Source: Aldehydirespirator sp965116965
Lineage (GTDB): Bacteria; Actinomycetota; Acidimicrobiia; Acidimicrobiales; Aldehydirespiratoraceae
Length of the DNA: 64,000 nucleotides
Assembly (NCBI GenBank): GCA_965116965.1
Contig: OZ220743.1
Span: forward strand, 3,286,001-3,350,000
Direction of reading: 5' to 3'
Below the pieces are notes generated by a model. It was not told the DNA's origin and searched no databases. It saw only the letters and a program-made list of their open reading frames with translations. This document shows positions 31,165 through 41,080 of this stretch, piece by piece (within the stretch, counting starts at the first letter, position 1; each line of letters opens with the position of its first letter). A program made the translations under genes and the position numbers.

Positions 31165-32349
31165 CTACTGCTGCGAACTGAGCATCCCTTCGATATCGAG
31201 GCGGCGCCGGTACACGCCGGCGACGAGTCCGAGCGACGCCATCGTGGTGAGCATCGAGGAACCGCCGTAGCTGACCAGCGGGAGGGGAATGCCGGTCACC
31301 GGCATCATCCCCATGGTCATGCCGACCGACTGGAACGTCTGGAAAAGCAGCATGGCGAAGATCCCGGTGCACATCATCCGCTCGAACTGAGTCAGGGCGA
31401 GTTGGGCCGTTCGCCAGACGCGGAACAGCAGCAGCGCGAACAGCCCCAGCAGCAGGGACGCGCCTCGCAGGCCCAGTTCCTCGCCGGCCACGGTGAAGAT
31501 GAAGTCGGTCTGCTGCTGCGGCACCAGATCGGACCGGGTCTGCGTCCCTTGGAACAGGCCCTGCCCCCGCAGCCCGCCGTTGCCGATCGCGATCTGGGCC
31601 TGCTCGACATTGAATTCGTAGCTGGCCGCGTCATCGCTGACGTCGGACTCGAACAAGTACACCCGCAGGCGGGCCTCCTGGTAGTCGGCCAGCGAATCTG
31701 ATCGGTACACGCCGACCGTCCCCGCCACCGCGACGATCGCGAGCAGGGCGATCCAGCGAGCCTTTGTCCCGCTCACGATCACCGTGATCAGAGCGATCGC
31801 GAGATAGACCAGCATGGTCCCGAGGTCGGGCTGGAGCCGGATGAGGGCGATGGGCGCGGCAGCCAGAGCCAGCCCCAGCAACACCCGCGTCAGGCCGACT
31901 TCGCCCTTCCGGGGCGACAGCAGCAGCGCCAGCCCGATGATCACCACGAGCTTGCCGGGCTCCGACGGCTGCATCCTGAACGCGCCGAGGGAGAACCAGC
32001 CCTTCGTGCCGTTGACCTCCACCCCCACCTGCAGCACCAGCCACAGCGCGCCCATCATGGCCGCGAAGGCCAGCGGATAGAGCCTCCTCATGAGCTTGGG
32101 CGACACGAAGGCCGCGGTCGCGCCCACAACTGCGCCCATCACGATGAAGAGCACCTGACGCTCGAGGAAGTCACTGTTGGGCTCGGTGAAGTCACCGACG
32201 ACGCCCCTGGTCGCCGAATACACCAGCACCGAGCCCATCGACGCGATGGCGAGAGCCGACAGGATCAGGAACGGGTCGACCAGCAGCCACCAAGGATCGG
32301 GTGCGACGTTCCGGCGGGCCGGTTCAGCAGAGGTCGAGGTCGCGGTCAT
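31165..32349 (-). CDS. rodA: RodA, SEDS peptidoglycan glycosyltransferase
   Basis: 394 residues with about ten hydrophobic segments; SEDS landmarks include VEVNGTKGWFSLGAFRMQPS, LVIGxALLLSPRKGEVGL-like, LIRLQPDLGTMLVY and GMTMGMMPVTGIPLPLVSYG. Polymerises lipid II during cell elongation together with the PBP2 encoded upstream (4-base overlap with mrdA). The pair sits in the mreBCD elongation cluster, so RodA rather than FtsW. Confidence 0.95.
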   Translation of the reverse strand: MTATSTSAEPARRNVAPDPWWLLVDPFLILSALAIASMGSVLVYSATRGVVGDFTEPNSDFLERQVLFIVMGAVVGATAAFVSPKLMRRLYPLAFAAMMGALWLVLQVGVEVNGTKGWFSLGAFRMQPSEPGKLVVIIGLALLLSPRKGEVGLTRVLLGLALAAAPIALIRLQPDLGTMLVYLAIALITVIVSGTKARWIALLAIVAVAGTVGVYRSDSLADYQEARLRVYLFESDVSDDAASYEFNVEQAQIAIGNGGLRGQGLFQGTQTRSDLVPQQQTDFIFTVAGEELGLRGASLLLGLFALLLFRVWRTAQLALTQFERMMCTGIFAMLLFQTFQSVGMTMGMMPVTGIPLPLVSYGGSSMLTTMASLGLVAGVYRRRLDIEGMLSSQQ

Positions 32350-34640
32350 AGCAGAGCGTCCAGTCCTCGCTGTTCCACAGCCTCTTCGCCGCCTACCAGC
32401 TCAGAGCAGTCCTGCGACAGTTCCGGTCGCGTCTCGGAGATGGGCACGCCGTCCGAATCGACCTTGATCTCGCCCGTGCGGACACCCTCGAGGAACGACG
32501 CCAGCTGCTTGACCTCCGCGTAGCAGACATCCACTTCCCTGGCTGTGCGGGCCCTGTCGACCGTGTCGGTGGCTATCGGGAGAAGGACCCGCGCAACGGC
32601 CGGTGCGGCCACATCGCCGCCGAAGCCCGCCTCCTCCAACACCATCGCCACCACCACCTCGGGAGTGTGCTGGTGGCCGCGTTCGGGCCAGGGAGCGGGC
32701 CCGAACGCGGCGAACCAGGCAAAATCGGCCTTCCCCTGCTTCTCGGCAGTGCCCGTCTTGCCCGCGACCGGCCATGCATCCAGCGGGAAGTCGACGCCTC
32801 CGGATCCGGGAAGGTTGAAGGCCTCGTAGGCCGTACCCCGCAACAGGGCCTCGCCGCCGGAGCTGCTGGGAAGGTTGAATGCCGTGACGCCGTTCATCCC
32901 ATCCAGCAATGGCACGGCGACCTCGGCTGTCCATTCCAGCTCGCGCAGCAGTCTCGGACCGAACTCCTCGAGGACCTCTCCGTTGCGATCAGTGATCCTG
33001 ACGACGATGTTCGGCTGATGAACCTTCCCCTGGCTGGCCAGCGAGGCGTACACGTTCGCCACCTGGAGCGGAGTCGTCAGCAGGTTGCCCTGGCCGATCG
33101 CCAGGTTGATCGTGTCTCCGGCGAACCACTGGTCGCCGCCGCGCAGGAACACCCCCTGGTCGAACTGGAAGTCGTAGTACTCCCTGTCGGGCACCACCCC
33201 GGCGCGCTCGTGAGGCAGTGGCACGCCGGTGTGCGAGCCCAGCCCGAACGCCCGCGCCGACTCCTGTATGCCCTCGTCGAGGGGCTCACGGCGCCTGAAG
33301 AAGCCCTCGCCGGCGAGTCGGTAGAAGTACGTGTCGCTCGACACCGTTATGGCGTCCCTCAGATCGACGCCACGCTCGCAGCAGTACGGGCTGTTGAACA
33401 CGCACGTGTCGGATTCCTCCAAGCAGAAGGGATAGCGATACGTGCCGGTGTCGTTATAGAACTCGTCCACGTCGATCAGCGAGGAGGCATCGGCTCCTAT
33501 CACGCCCTGAGTGATGGCTGCGTAGGCCGTCACCACCTTGAACGTCGAGCCCGGCGGGTAGAGACCCTGGATGGCGCGGTTGAGGATCGGGGAGAAGTTC
33601 TCCTCCGCGGTCAACTCGTTGAACTGGCGCTGCGAGATGCCGTTCACGAAGTCGCGGGGATCGAAGGTGGGGAAGGAGGCCATGGCCAGGATCGAGCCGT
33701 CCCAGGGGTCGAGGGCAACGGCCGCTCCGGACGATGCCGCGAAGGCGGCGGCGTCGGGATTCTCCTCCGGGCGATCCTGGCGTCGGGCCTCGTCGAGACC
33801 TCGGCGCAGTTCGCGCTCGAGCAGGCTCTGGATGTCGAGGTCGATCGTCAGGTGCACGTCGTTGCCGGGCGTCGGCTGGCGACCCTTGTCGTCGTGGACC
33901 CTCACGATCTCGTCGCGCCGGTTCACCTCGAAGACGCGCACACCGGGGATTCCCCTCAACTCGTCCTCGAAGATGCGCTCAACCCCGGACTTCCCGATCT
34001 CGTCTCCAGGCTGGTACGTCTTGGCGTAAGGATCGGTCGGGTCGATCTGCGCGCTCTGTGCACGGTACTCCGACTGGGTGAGCGGACCCACATACCCGAG
34101 CAGGTGCGCAGCCAACTCGCCGTACGGATAGCTGCGAACGATGCGCTCCTCCACCGAGACTCCGGGGAACAGGTCAGGCCGCTCGCCCAGATACACCAGC
34201 AGGTCGGCGTCGATGTCGAAGGCCACGGGAACCTTGTCGAAGGGACCGAACTCCAGGCTCGCCAGCCGCTCCTCGATTCGGCTCACCTTGGCGAGGCGGC
34301 CGGAGCGGCTGATGATCCCGGCAAGCTCGAGAAGAACGTCCCGCTGCTCGGACTCGTCCAGAGCGGCCCGGAACTCCAGGCGGTCGACCGTCACCACCTG
34401 GACCACCCGGTTGTCTACGAGGATCCGGCCATTGGCGTCGAAGATGCGGCCCCGCGGCGCCTCCGTGTAGACGACTCGCAGGATGTTCGTGGCCGCGGCA
34501 TCCTGCAGTTCCTCGCTCTCGAGAACCTGCAGGTACCACAGGCGAGCGAACAGGGCGGCCACCAAGCACACCGCCACGATGCCGATCACGTAGAGCCGAA
34601 AACCCTGGCGCTCGTCAGCGTCCGTGCCACTCGAGGCCAT
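32346..34640 (-). CDS. mrdA: Penicillin-binding protein 2, elongation transpeptidase
   Basis: 764 residues. Single N-terminal membrane helix (YVIGIVAVCLVAALFARLWY), dimerisation domain, then the transpeptidase with active-site motif STFK (PPGSTFKVVTAYA), SSD (TVSSDTYFYRL) and KTGT (VAGKTGTAEKQG). Crosslinks peptidoglycan in the side wall with RodA and MreBCD. An apparent duplication (AFNLPSSSGG and AFNLPGSGG, about 60 bases apart) lies just before the KTGT motif. It overlaps mreD by one base. Confidence 0.95.
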   Translation of the reverse strand: MASSGTDADERQGFRLYVIGIVAVCLVAALFARLWYLQVLESEELQDAAATNILRVVYTEAPRGRIFDANGRILVDNRVVQVVTVDRLEFRAALDESEQRDVLLELAGIISRSGRLAKVSRIEERLASLEFGPFDKVPVAFDIDADLLVYLGERPDLFPGVSVEERIVRSYPYGELAAHLLGYVGPLTQSEYRAQSAQIDPTDPYAKTYQPGDEIGKSGVERIFEDELRGIPGVRVFEVNRRDEIVRVHDDKGRQPTPGNDVHLTIDLDIQSLLERELRRGLDEARRQDRPEENPDAAAFAASSGAAVALDPWDGSILAMASFPTFDPRDFVNGISQRQFNELTAEENFSPILNRAIQGLYPPGSTFKVVTAYAAITQGVIGADASSLIDVDEFYNDTGTYRYPFCLEESDTCVFNSPYCCERGVDLRDAITVSSDTYFYRLAGEGFFRRREPLDEGIQESARAFGLGSHTGVPLPHERAGVVPDREYYDFQFDQGVFLRGGDQWFAGDTINLAIGQGNLLTTPLQVANVYASLASQGKVHQPNIVVRITDRNGEVLEEFGPRLLRELEWTAEVAVPLLDGMNGVTAFNLPSSSGGEALLRGTAYEAFNLPGSGGVDFPLDAWPVAGKTGTAEKQGKADFAWFAAFGPAPWPERGHQHTPEVVVAMVLEEAGFGGDVAAPAVARVLLPIATDTVDRARTAREVDVCYAEVKQLASFLEGVRTGEIKVDSDGVPISETRPELSQDCSELVGGEEAVEQRGLDALL

Positions 34641-35176
34641 CAGCGGCCCTGCCTCGGCGCGTCACGGGGCTCACTTCGCCGCGAGCGGCTCCGAGCAGGG
34701 TCGCTCCCCACAGCCCACCGCATCGCGGGCGCCACCGCCAGCGAGAGCACGGCATTGAATGCCGACGCCACCAGCACGACCCGCAGCAGCCGGTCGTCGA
34801 CAAGGCCGCGCTGGCCGACAACCTCGCCCAGCAGGGCGTAGGCCGTCACCATGGCCGCGGTGCCTGCGAACACCAGCACCACCGTCTGGATGCGCGTGTC
34901 GTGGAAGAGGTCCTCCGTTATCCCGCCCAGCGTGTAAGCCACGACCGCGAATGAGACTGCGGCCAGCCCGAGCGGCGTCGAGAGGTACACGTCCCACATC
35001 AAGCCGGCGCAGAAGGCGATCACCGAACCGTGCCGGGGACCGGCGAACAGGCCGGCCAGAACGGCCACAAGCGCAGGCAGCTCCGGGGCCACGCCGGCCA
35101 CTCGCACCTCTGAGAAGAACGTCAACTGCAAGAGAAGCGCGATGAAGTACACGACGATGAGCCGCAGCGCGGTCAT
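34640..35176 (-). CDS. mreD: Rod shape-determining protein MreD
   Basis: About 178 residues, very hydrophobic, with five or six membrane segments starting MTALRLIVVYFIALLLQLTF. Part of the elongasome membrane complex. The frame extends upstream to a GTG at 35245, but that adds a charged stretch not expected before the first membrane helix, so the ATG at 35176 is preferred. The end is basic (SRSRRSEPRDAPRQGR). Confidence 0.9.
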   Translation of the reverse strand: MTALRLIVVYFIALLLQLTFFSEVRVAGVAPELPALVAVLAGLFAGPRHGSVIAFCAGLMWDVYLSTPLGLAAVSFAVVAYTLGGITEDLFHDTRIQTVVLVFAGTAAMVTAYALLGEVVGQRGLVDDRLLRVVLVASAFNAVLSLAVAPAMRWAVGSDPARSRSRRSEPRDAPRQGR

Positions 35177-35276
35177 CGTCACACCGCCCCCCGACAGCAA
35201 GCGACGCGGGCGCAGCACAGTCGGCGGGGACCGCAACGCCGTCACAGGCGCCCCAGTGCTGAGCGAGTGTCCGCCC

Positions 35277-36173
35277 TCACGGCGATTCCTGGGGGAATGG
35301 AGAGTCCGGGCCGACCGGTGCTTCGTCGGTGGGCGCCTGCAGAAGCACGGTTACGTAACCGAGGTCCTGCACGTCGGCGGCCAGCTCGACGGTCACCAGC
35401 TGCGCCAGACCCGCCTCCGCCGGCTCGACGGACGCCACCCGTCCCACCGGTATGTCGGCGGGATAGCGGCTCCCAGCCGCGGTCACCACCGGGCTCCCGA
35501 TCGCCGGCAGTTCCGAGAGGTCTCCGGTCTCGGGCCAGCGCAGGCCAGCGTCCACCACCAAGAGGGTCGGATCGCCGGCCAGTCCGTGCCCGAGTCCCAC
35601 GTCGCCGGTGTCCAGCAGGCGCACTCCGATCACCAGGCCGGGATCACTCACCGCGGTGACCGTGCTCGACACCGCGTCCACCGTCTCGACCCGACCGACG
35701 AAACCGGCCGAGGTGACGACGGCCATGCCCGGCGCCACTCCGTGGCGGCGTCCCACGTCGATGGACATCACATCGTCATCGAAGTTGCCGGGGGAGTCGC
35801 GAAGCACGGTGGCGGTCAGTCGTTCCACGCCTTCGACATAGGTCACTCCCGTGGCGGCCAGGAGCCTGTCGAATGCATCCTGCTGTGCGACAGACCGGAT
35901 GTCGGCGCTGCCGAGCCGGTCGACTTCATCTCTGAGTCTGGCGTTCTCGTCGCGGAGGTCGTTGTAGGAGAACATCACGGTCCAGACCTCCGCTACCGGC
36001 CCGAGCACCACATCGACCGCGGAGACCACCGGCTCGAGCACGTCGCGCACCCGGCTCTGGGCCGTCTCGAGCGGCCCGAAGCCGCGGAAGTCAAGAGTGA
36101 GCAGCGTGACGGCTGTGAGGATCAGCAGCAACAAGCGGTAGCGGGACCGCCCGCTGCGCTGGGCGACCGCCAT
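35277..36173 (-). CDS. mreC: Rod shape-determining protein MreC
   Basis: 298 residues: N-terminal membrane helix (RYRLLLLILTAVTLLTLDF), coiled-coil (YNDLRDENARLRDEVDRLGS), and the MreC beta-barrel region (GMAVVTSAGFVGRVETVDAV, IGSPVVTAAGSRYPADIPVG). Links MreB to PBP2. Sits between mreB and mreD as usual. Confidence 0.95.
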   Translation of the reverse strand: MAVAQRSGRSRYRLLLLILTAVTLLTLDFRGFGPLETAQSRVRDVLEPVVSAVDVVLGPVAEVWTVMFSYNDLRDENARLRDEVDRLGSADIRSVAQQDAFDRLLAATGVTYVEGVERLTATVLRDSPGNFDDDVMSIDVGRRHGVAPGMAVVTSAGFVGRVETVDAVSSTVTAVSDPGLVIGVRLLDTGDVGLGHGLAGDPTLLVVDAGLRWPETGDLSELPAIGSPVVTAAGSRYPADIPVGRVASVEPAEAGLAQLVTVELAADVQDLGYVTVLLQAPTDEAPVGPDSPFPQESP

Positions 36174-36202
36174 CGTCCAACGTTAGAGCACGCCCGATGC
36201 GG

Positions 36203-37222
36203 TCACCGCTGGTCCAAGTTTTCGAGCACGTGGCCGCAGCCCCTCACCACGGCATGCAACGGATCCTGGGCGACCGTGATCGGCATTCCGGTCTCATTGG
36301 CCATCCGTTGGTCCAGATTCCTCAGCAGCGCTCCGCCGCCCGCGAGCATGATGCCCGACTCCATGATGTCGGCGGCCAACTCCGGCGGAGTGTGGTCCAG
36401 CGTGCCCCGCACTGCGTCGCAGATGGCGGTGACCGACTCCTCCAAGCCCTCGCGGACGTCTTCGGTGGTGACCGAGACCACGCGGGGCAGACCGCTCACG
36501 AGGTCGCGGCCCCGGATCTCGGCCCTCGCCTCTCGGGCGAGAGGGTAGGCCGACCCGAGCACGATCTTGATCTCCTCGGCGGTGCGCTCCCCGATGAGCA
36601 GAGAGTGCTCCTTCTTGACGTATTGGCCGATGACGTTGTCGAACTCGTCTCCCCCCACCCGGATCGACTGGCTGGACACGATGCCTCCGAGCGATATGAC
36701 GGCCACCTCGGTGGTGCCTCCGCCGACGTCGACGATCATGTTGCCGGTCGGCTCCCACACTTGAAGCCCAGTGCCGATCGCCGCGGCCATCGGCTCCTCG
36801 ATTATGTGGGTCGGCTTCCGGGCGCCGGCCGATTCGGCCGCCTCCTGCACGGCCCGCTGTTCCACGCCGGTGATTCCCGACGGCACGGCGATGACCATCC
36901 GCGGCTTGGTCCAGCGTCTCTGATGGACCCGCTCAATGAAGAAGCGCAGCATCTCCTCGCACATGGCGAAGTCGGCGATCACCCCGTCTTTGAGAGGACG
37001 GACGGCCTGGATATGCGACGGCGTGCGGCCGATCATGCTCTTCGCCTCGGAGCCCACGGCCAGCACTTTCTTGCTCCTCGTGTTGACCGCCACCACGGAC
37101 GGTTCGTCGAGCACGATCCCCTCGCCGCGCACGTACACGACGGTGTTGGCGGTACCGAGGTCCAAGGCCATGTCGCGGCCCATGACCCACCCCAGCCCCG
37201 AAAGCATGCTCGCCGTGCTCAT
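36203..37222 (-). CDS. mreB: Actin-like cytoskeletal protein MreB
   Basis: 339 residues. Phosphate-binding MALDLGTANTVVYVRGEGIV, IVDVGGGTTEVAVISLGGIV and GIMLAGGGALLRNLD are MreB signatures; IEEPMAAAIGTGL is also diagnostic. Polymerises on the inner membrane to direct cell-wall elongation. A short N-terminal extension (MSTASMLSGLGWVMG) precedes the usual start. Confidence 0.97.
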   Translation of the reverse strand: MSTASMLSGLGWVMGRDMALDLGTANTVVYVRGEGIVLDEPSVVAVNTRSKKVLAVGSEAKSMIGRTPSHIQAVRPLKDGVIADFAMCEEMLRFFIERVHQRRWTKPRMVIAVPSGITGVEQRAVQEAAESAGARKPTHIIEEPMAAAIGTGLQVWEPTGNMIVDVGGGTTEVAVISLGGIVSSQSIRVGGDEFDNVIGQYVKKEHSLLIGERTAEEIKIVLGSAYPLAREARAEIRGRDLVSGLPRVVSVTTEDVREGLEESVTAICDAVRGTLDHTPPELAADIMESGIMLAGGGALLRNLDQRMANETGMPITVAQDPLHAVVRGCGHVLENLDQR

Positions 37223-37340
37223 TGTGATGCCTCGATCAGGTTGGGGACGCTAGCACAACACCGGAGGACCCAGCCGGCCGCTAGCCGGATTGTAGACGAC
37301 GGCGAGCGCCGGCACACAGTTCGCGTCGATGGACCTCCAA

Positions 37341-37787
37341 CTAGGAAGACCCGTCAAATATTGTGGGCCTCGACTGTAGATCAGGAAAGAAAACAGCCAT
37401 CTCGCGGCGAGCCGACTCGGCCGAGTCGCTCCCGTGAACCAGATTCTCGGTGACCTCAGTGCCGAGGTCCCCGCGAATGGTCCCGGGCGCCGCCTTGACG
37501 GGATTGGTGGCCCCGATCATCTGGCGGACCACGCTCCAAGTGTCTTCCGGCCCTTCCACAACCGCGGTCAGCACGGGGCCTCGGCTCATGAAAGCGACGA
37601 GATCGTCGTAGAAGTCCTTGCCGACGTGCTCGGAATAGTGGCGGGCGAGGACGTCGGGGCCGAGAGTGCGAAGCTCGGCCGCGACCAGCTGCAGACCCTT
37701 GCGCTCGAAGCGGCCGACGATCTCCCCCACCAGGCCGCGCTCGACCGCGTCGGGCTTGCATATCACCAGCGTGCGATTCACGGCCAC
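37341..37787 (-). CDS. ndk: Nucleoside diphosphate kinase
   Basis: Transfers phosphate from ATP to nucleoside diphosphates through a phosphohistidine. 148 residues; catalytic H118 in NLVHGSDSAESARREMAVFF, with RTLVICKPDAVERGLVGEIV at the N-terminus. GTG start. The 118-base gap downstream to mreB includes a short possible stem (ccggccgctagccgg). Confidence 0.97.
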   Translation of the reverse strand: MAVNRTLVICKPDAVERGLVGEIVGRFERKGLQLVAAELRTLGPDVLARHYSEHVGKDFYDDLVAFMSRGPVLTAVVEGPEDTWSVVRQMIGATNPVKAAPGTIRGDLGTEVTENLVHGSDSAESARREMAVFFPDLQSRPTIFDGSS

Positions 37788-37818
37788 CGATGCTACGACT
37801 CACTCAGGGGCAGTGCTA

Positions 37819-37850
37819 CCCGCTCCTGTTCGCAGCGCTCACGGGCCCAG
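37819..37850 (+). repeat. Dispersed repeat, copy 5 (partial)
   Basis: cccgctcctgttcgcagcgctcacgggccca matches the first half of the dispersed repeat, then diverges into the folC 3' end. The folC stop lies within it. Confidence 0.6.
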
Positions 37851-39131
37851 CGCCACCTTGGCCGCGCCGATCACCGTGAAGGAGCCCGTGACGGTCACGA
37901 CGTCGTTGGCATCGGCGAGTTCGAGGGCGCGATCGAGGGCCGCCGCCACGTCGTCGATCGGCTCTGCGGCCGCCCCGATGGAAATCGCTGCCGCGGCCAC
38001 CTCCGTCGCCGGGATACCCCGTGTCGTGGGAGCGGTGCAGCAGAGCACCAGATCGCACCGGTCGGCCTCGAGTCCTCGAAGTACGCCGGCCACGTCTCGC
38101 CCGGACTGCATCCCGACCACCAGGAACCTCCGTCCCGACGGCGCGAAGTCCTCGCTGAGGGTATTGGCGGCAGCACGGGCGCCGTCGGGGTTGTGAGCAC
38201 CGTCGAGCACGACCAGGGGATCCCGGCGGGCTATCTCGAAGCGGCCGGGAACCCACACGTTGGCGAGGGCCTCGCCTATCACCTCGTCGGACAGTTCCGC
38301 CTCGAAGAAGGCTTCCGCCGTGGCCACCGCCAGCGAAACGTTGTCGAGTTGGTGGCGGCCGTGCAGGGACACCAGCACGTCGGGGTGGTGTCCGTAGGGG
38401 GTGCGAAGGTCGGCCAGCCACCCGCCCACCGCCAGGCGCTCCCGCTCCGTCCCGAAGTCGCGGCCGCGCTCGAACATGGCGGCGTGGGGCTCGGCCCGGA
38501 ACACGTCGCGCGTGCCGGGATCCGTCTCGCCGCACACCACCGTCGATCCGGGCTTGATGATGCCGGCCTTCTCGCGGGCCACCGCCAGCCGCCAGTCGCC
38601 GATGCCGTCGGTGTGGTCCATTCCAACGTTGGCGATCGTCGCGACCTGCGCTTCCACAACGTTGGTGGCGTCGTAACGGCCCAGCATCCCCACCTCGACG
38701 ACGGCCACATCCACGGCCACATCGGCGAAGTGCTGCAACGCGGCCGCGGTCACCGTCTCGAACCAGGTTGCCCGCATGCGCAAGTGGTCGGTGAAGCGAG
38801 CCACGTCGCCTATCGCTGCGCCGAAGGCCTCGGTGTCGATGGGTTCGGAGTCCACGGAGATCCGCTCCGTCGGCGCCACCAGGTGAGGGCTCGTGTAGGC
38901 GCCGACGCGCAGTCCCATCTCCTGCAGGAGCCGGGCCGCGACCCGAACCGTGGATCCCTTGCCGTTGGTGCCCGTGACGTGGACCACCCGGTAGCAGCGC
39001 TGCGGATGGCCCATCTCCGCCGTGAGGCGCTGCACCGACTCGAGGCTCAGGCCGGCGACGCGCCCCGCCCGCGGCCTGACCTCGTGGTTGATCAGGGTCT
39101 CGAGATGGTCCAGGGCCGCGCCGTAGTCCAA
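37839..39131 (-). CDS. folC: Dihydrofolate/folylpolyglutamate synthase
   Basis: Adds glutamate to (dihydro)folate. About 431 residues in the Mur-ligase fold: P-loop VVHVTGTNGKGSTVRVAARL, then YTSPHLVAPTERI, VVEVGMLGRYDATNVV, and VVLDGAHNPDGARAAANTL. The frame extends to 39200, overlapping clpX by 50 bases; the TTG at 39131 (LDYGAALDHLETLI) starts at the conserved N-terminus without overlap and is preferred, although no strong ribosome binding site is seen. Confidence 0.93.
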   Translation of the reverse strand: MDYGAALDHLETLINHEVRPRAGRVAGLSLESVQRLTAEMGHPQRCYRVVHVTGTNGKGSTVRVAARLLQEMGLRVGAYTSPHLVAPTERISVDSEPIDTEAFGAAIGDVARFTDHLRMRATWFETVTAAALQHFADVAVDVAVVEVGMLGRYDATNVVEAQVATIANVGMDHTDGIGDWRLAVAREKAGIIKPGSTVVCGETDPGTRDVFRAEPHAAMFERGRDFGTERERLAVGGWLADLRTPYGHHPDVLVSLHGRHQLDNVSLAVATAEAFFEAELSDEVIGEALANVWVPGRFEIARRDPLVVLDGAHNPDGARAAANTLSEDFAPSGRRFLVVGMQSGRDVAGVLRGLEADRCDLVLCCTAPTTRGIPATEVAAAAISIGAAAEPIDDVAAALDRALELADANDVVTVTGSFTVIGAAKVALGP

Positions 39132-39150
39132 CGAGAGGCCCCGACAGGCT

Positions 39151-40419
39151 TCAGCTGGCCCGCCGGGAGCGAGTGTCGTCCTCCTCGGCAAGGGGCACAA
39201 GCGTGGGGTTGACGTTCCGGCATACGGCCTCGCGGTCGATCACCACGGTGGAGACGTCCTCGCGGCCCGGGAGGTCGTACATGATGTCGAGCAGGACCTC
39301 CTCGAGCACGGCCCGCAGCCCCCGAGCCCCCGACGCCCGCTTGATGGCCTCGTCGGCTATGGCCTCCAATGCGTTCTCTTCGAAGGCCAGGTCGACGTTC
39401 TCGAACCGGAACATCTTCTGGTACTGCTTGACGAGGGCGTTGCGGGGTTCCACCAGGATGCGCATCAGGGCGTCGCGCTCCAGACTGCCGACGGCCCCCA
39501 TCACCGGCAGCCGCCCTATGAACTCGGGGATCAGCCCGTACTTGGTGAGATCCTCGGGAAGCACCTCGGCGAAGATGGCGCCCAGGTCCTTGTCCTCGGG
39601 CCGGCGGATGTCGGCGCCGAATCCGACGCCACGGGTGCCGGTGCGGCGCTCCACGATCTTCTCGATGCCGGCGAACGCTCCCCCGCAGATGAACAGGACG
39701 TTGGTCGTGTCGATCTGGATGAACTCCTGGTGGGGGTGCTTGCGCCCTCCCTGCGGGGGCACGGACGCCGAGGTGCCCTCCAGGATCTTGAGCAGAGCCT
39801 GCTGGACTCCCTCGCCCGAGACGTCGCGAGTGATCGACGGGTTCTCGCTCTTGCGGGCGATCTTGTCGATCTCGTCTATGTAGATGATGCCCTTCTCCGC
39901 CTTCTTCACGTCGTAGTCGGCGGCCTGGATCAGCTTCAGGAGGATGTTCTCCACGTCCTCGCCCACGTAGCCGGCCTCGGTCAGGGCGGTGGCGTCGGCT
40001 ATGGCGAAGGGCACGTTGAGCATCCGGGCGAGCGTCTGGGCCATGAGCGTCTTGCCGCAGCCGGTCGGGCCTATGAGAAGGATGTTCGACTTCTGGAGCT
40101 CTACCTCAGGGTCCTGGCTCTCGCCGAGCTGCACTCGCTTGTAGTGGTTGTAGACCGCGACCGAGAGGATGCGCTTGGCGCTGTCCTGACCGACGATGTA
40201 GTCGTCGAGGAAGGTGTAGATCTCACGCGGGGCGGGCAGCTCGCCGACGGGATCGTCGGAGGGGCCGGCCAGTTCCTCGTCGATGATCTCGTTGCACAGG
40301 TCGATGCACTCGTCGCAGATGTACACGCCGGGACCGGCAATGAGCTTCTTGACCTGCTTCTGCGACTTGCCGCAGAACGAGCACTTCAGAAGCTCGCCAC
40401 CCTCACCAAGCTTGGCCAC
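39151..40419 (-). CDS. clpX: ATP-dependent Clp protease ATP-binding subunit ClpX
   Basis: 422 residues, standard length. N-terminal zinc finger (CSFCGKSQKQVKKLIAGPGV, then YICDECIDLC), Walker A GPTGCGKT, Walker B GIIYIDEIDKIARKSENPSI and sensor region EFIGRLPVMGAV. Unfolds proteins for ClpP. GTG start with aaggggag upstream. Confidence 0.97.
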   Translation of the reverse strand: MAKLGEGGELLKCSFCGKSQKQVKKLIAGPGVYICDECIDLCNEIIDEELAGPSDDPVGELPAPREIYTFLDDYIVGQDSAKRILSVAVYNHYKRVQLGESQDPEVELQKSNILLIGPTGCGKTLMAQTLARMLNVPFAIADATALTEAGYVGEDVENILLKLIQAADYDVKKAEKGIIYIDEIDKIARKSENPSITRDVSGEGVQQALLKILEGTSASVPPQGGRKHPHQEFIQIDTTNVLFICGGAFAGIEKIVERRTGTRGVGFGADIRRPEDKDLGAIFAEVLPEDLTKYGLIPEFIGRLPVMGAVGSLERDALMRILVEPRNALVKQYQKMFRFENVDLAFEENALEAIADEAIKRASGARGLRAVLEEVLLDIMYDLPGREDVSTVVIDREAVCRNVNPTLVPLAEEDDTRSRRAS

Positions 40420-40441
40420 GCGGTCGTCTCCCCTTCAAGTG

Positions 40442-41080
40442 TCAGCTGATCGCCCTGATGGCGCTGCTGTTGTCGACCACATTACGCGCTTCGATCACCT
40501 CGTCGATGATCCCGTACTCCTTGGCCTGCTCGGCGGTCATGACGAAGTCCCGGTCGGTGTCGGTGGCGATCTGCTCGATGGGCTGGCCGGTGTGCTCCGA
40601 GAGCACCTCCTCGAGGGACTTCTTCAGGCGGGCCACCTCGCTGGCGATCCGCTCTATGTCGCTGGCGTCGCCGTGCGCCCCCGCGTAGGGCTGGTGGAGG
40701 AGGATCTTGGCGTGCGGGAGGGCCAGACGCTTGCCCCTGGTGCCGGCCGCCAGCAGCACGGCGGCAGCCGATGCAGCCTGACCGAAGCAGATGGTGGTGA
40801 TGTCGGGCTTGATGTACTGCATCGTGTCGTAGATCGCGAAGAGCGAGTTGATGTCCCCGCCGGGGCTGTTGATGTAGAGGTTGATGTCCTTGTCGGGATC
40901 CTCGGACTCGAGGTGCAGGAGCTGCGCGCAGATCAGGTTGGCGACCACGTCGTCGATCGGGGTGCCCAGGAAGATGATGTTCTCCTTGAGGAGCCGGCTG
41001 TACAGGTCGAAGGCGCGCTCGCCGCGGTTGGTCTGCTCCACCACGGTCGGTACCAAGTAGTTGCGGGGGCTGATGCTCAT
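40442..41080 (-). CDS. clpP: ATP-dependent Clp protease proteolytic subunit ClpP
   Basis: 213 residues from MSISPRNYLVPTVVEQ. Catalytic triad visible: S104 (GQAASAAAVLLAAG), H129 (LPHAKILLHQPYAG) and D178 (TDTDRDFVMTA). The QAASAAAV form around the serine is the usual actinobacterial one. Only one clpP is present here, whereas many actinobacteria have a tandem pair. Start overlaps the tig stop by four bases; a longer frame to 41215 is not favoured because the family start is at 41080 with aggacg upstream. Confidence 0.96.
   Translation of the reverse strand: MSISPRNYLVPTVVEQTNRGERAFDLYSRLLKENIIFLGTPIDDVVANLICAQLLHLESEDPDKDINLYINSPGGDINSLFAIYDTMQYIKPDITTICFGQAASAAAVLLAAGTRGKRLALPHAKILLHQPYAGAHGDASDIERIASEVARLKKSLEEVLSEHTGQPIEQIATDTDRDFVMTAEQAKEYGIIDEVIEARNVVDNSSAIRAIS

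Noticed and set aside
40442..41080. Unusual ClpP active site (QAASAAAV instead of MAASMGA)
   Set aside because: This is the normal form in actinobacterial ClpP, and the Ser-His-Asp triad is complete.
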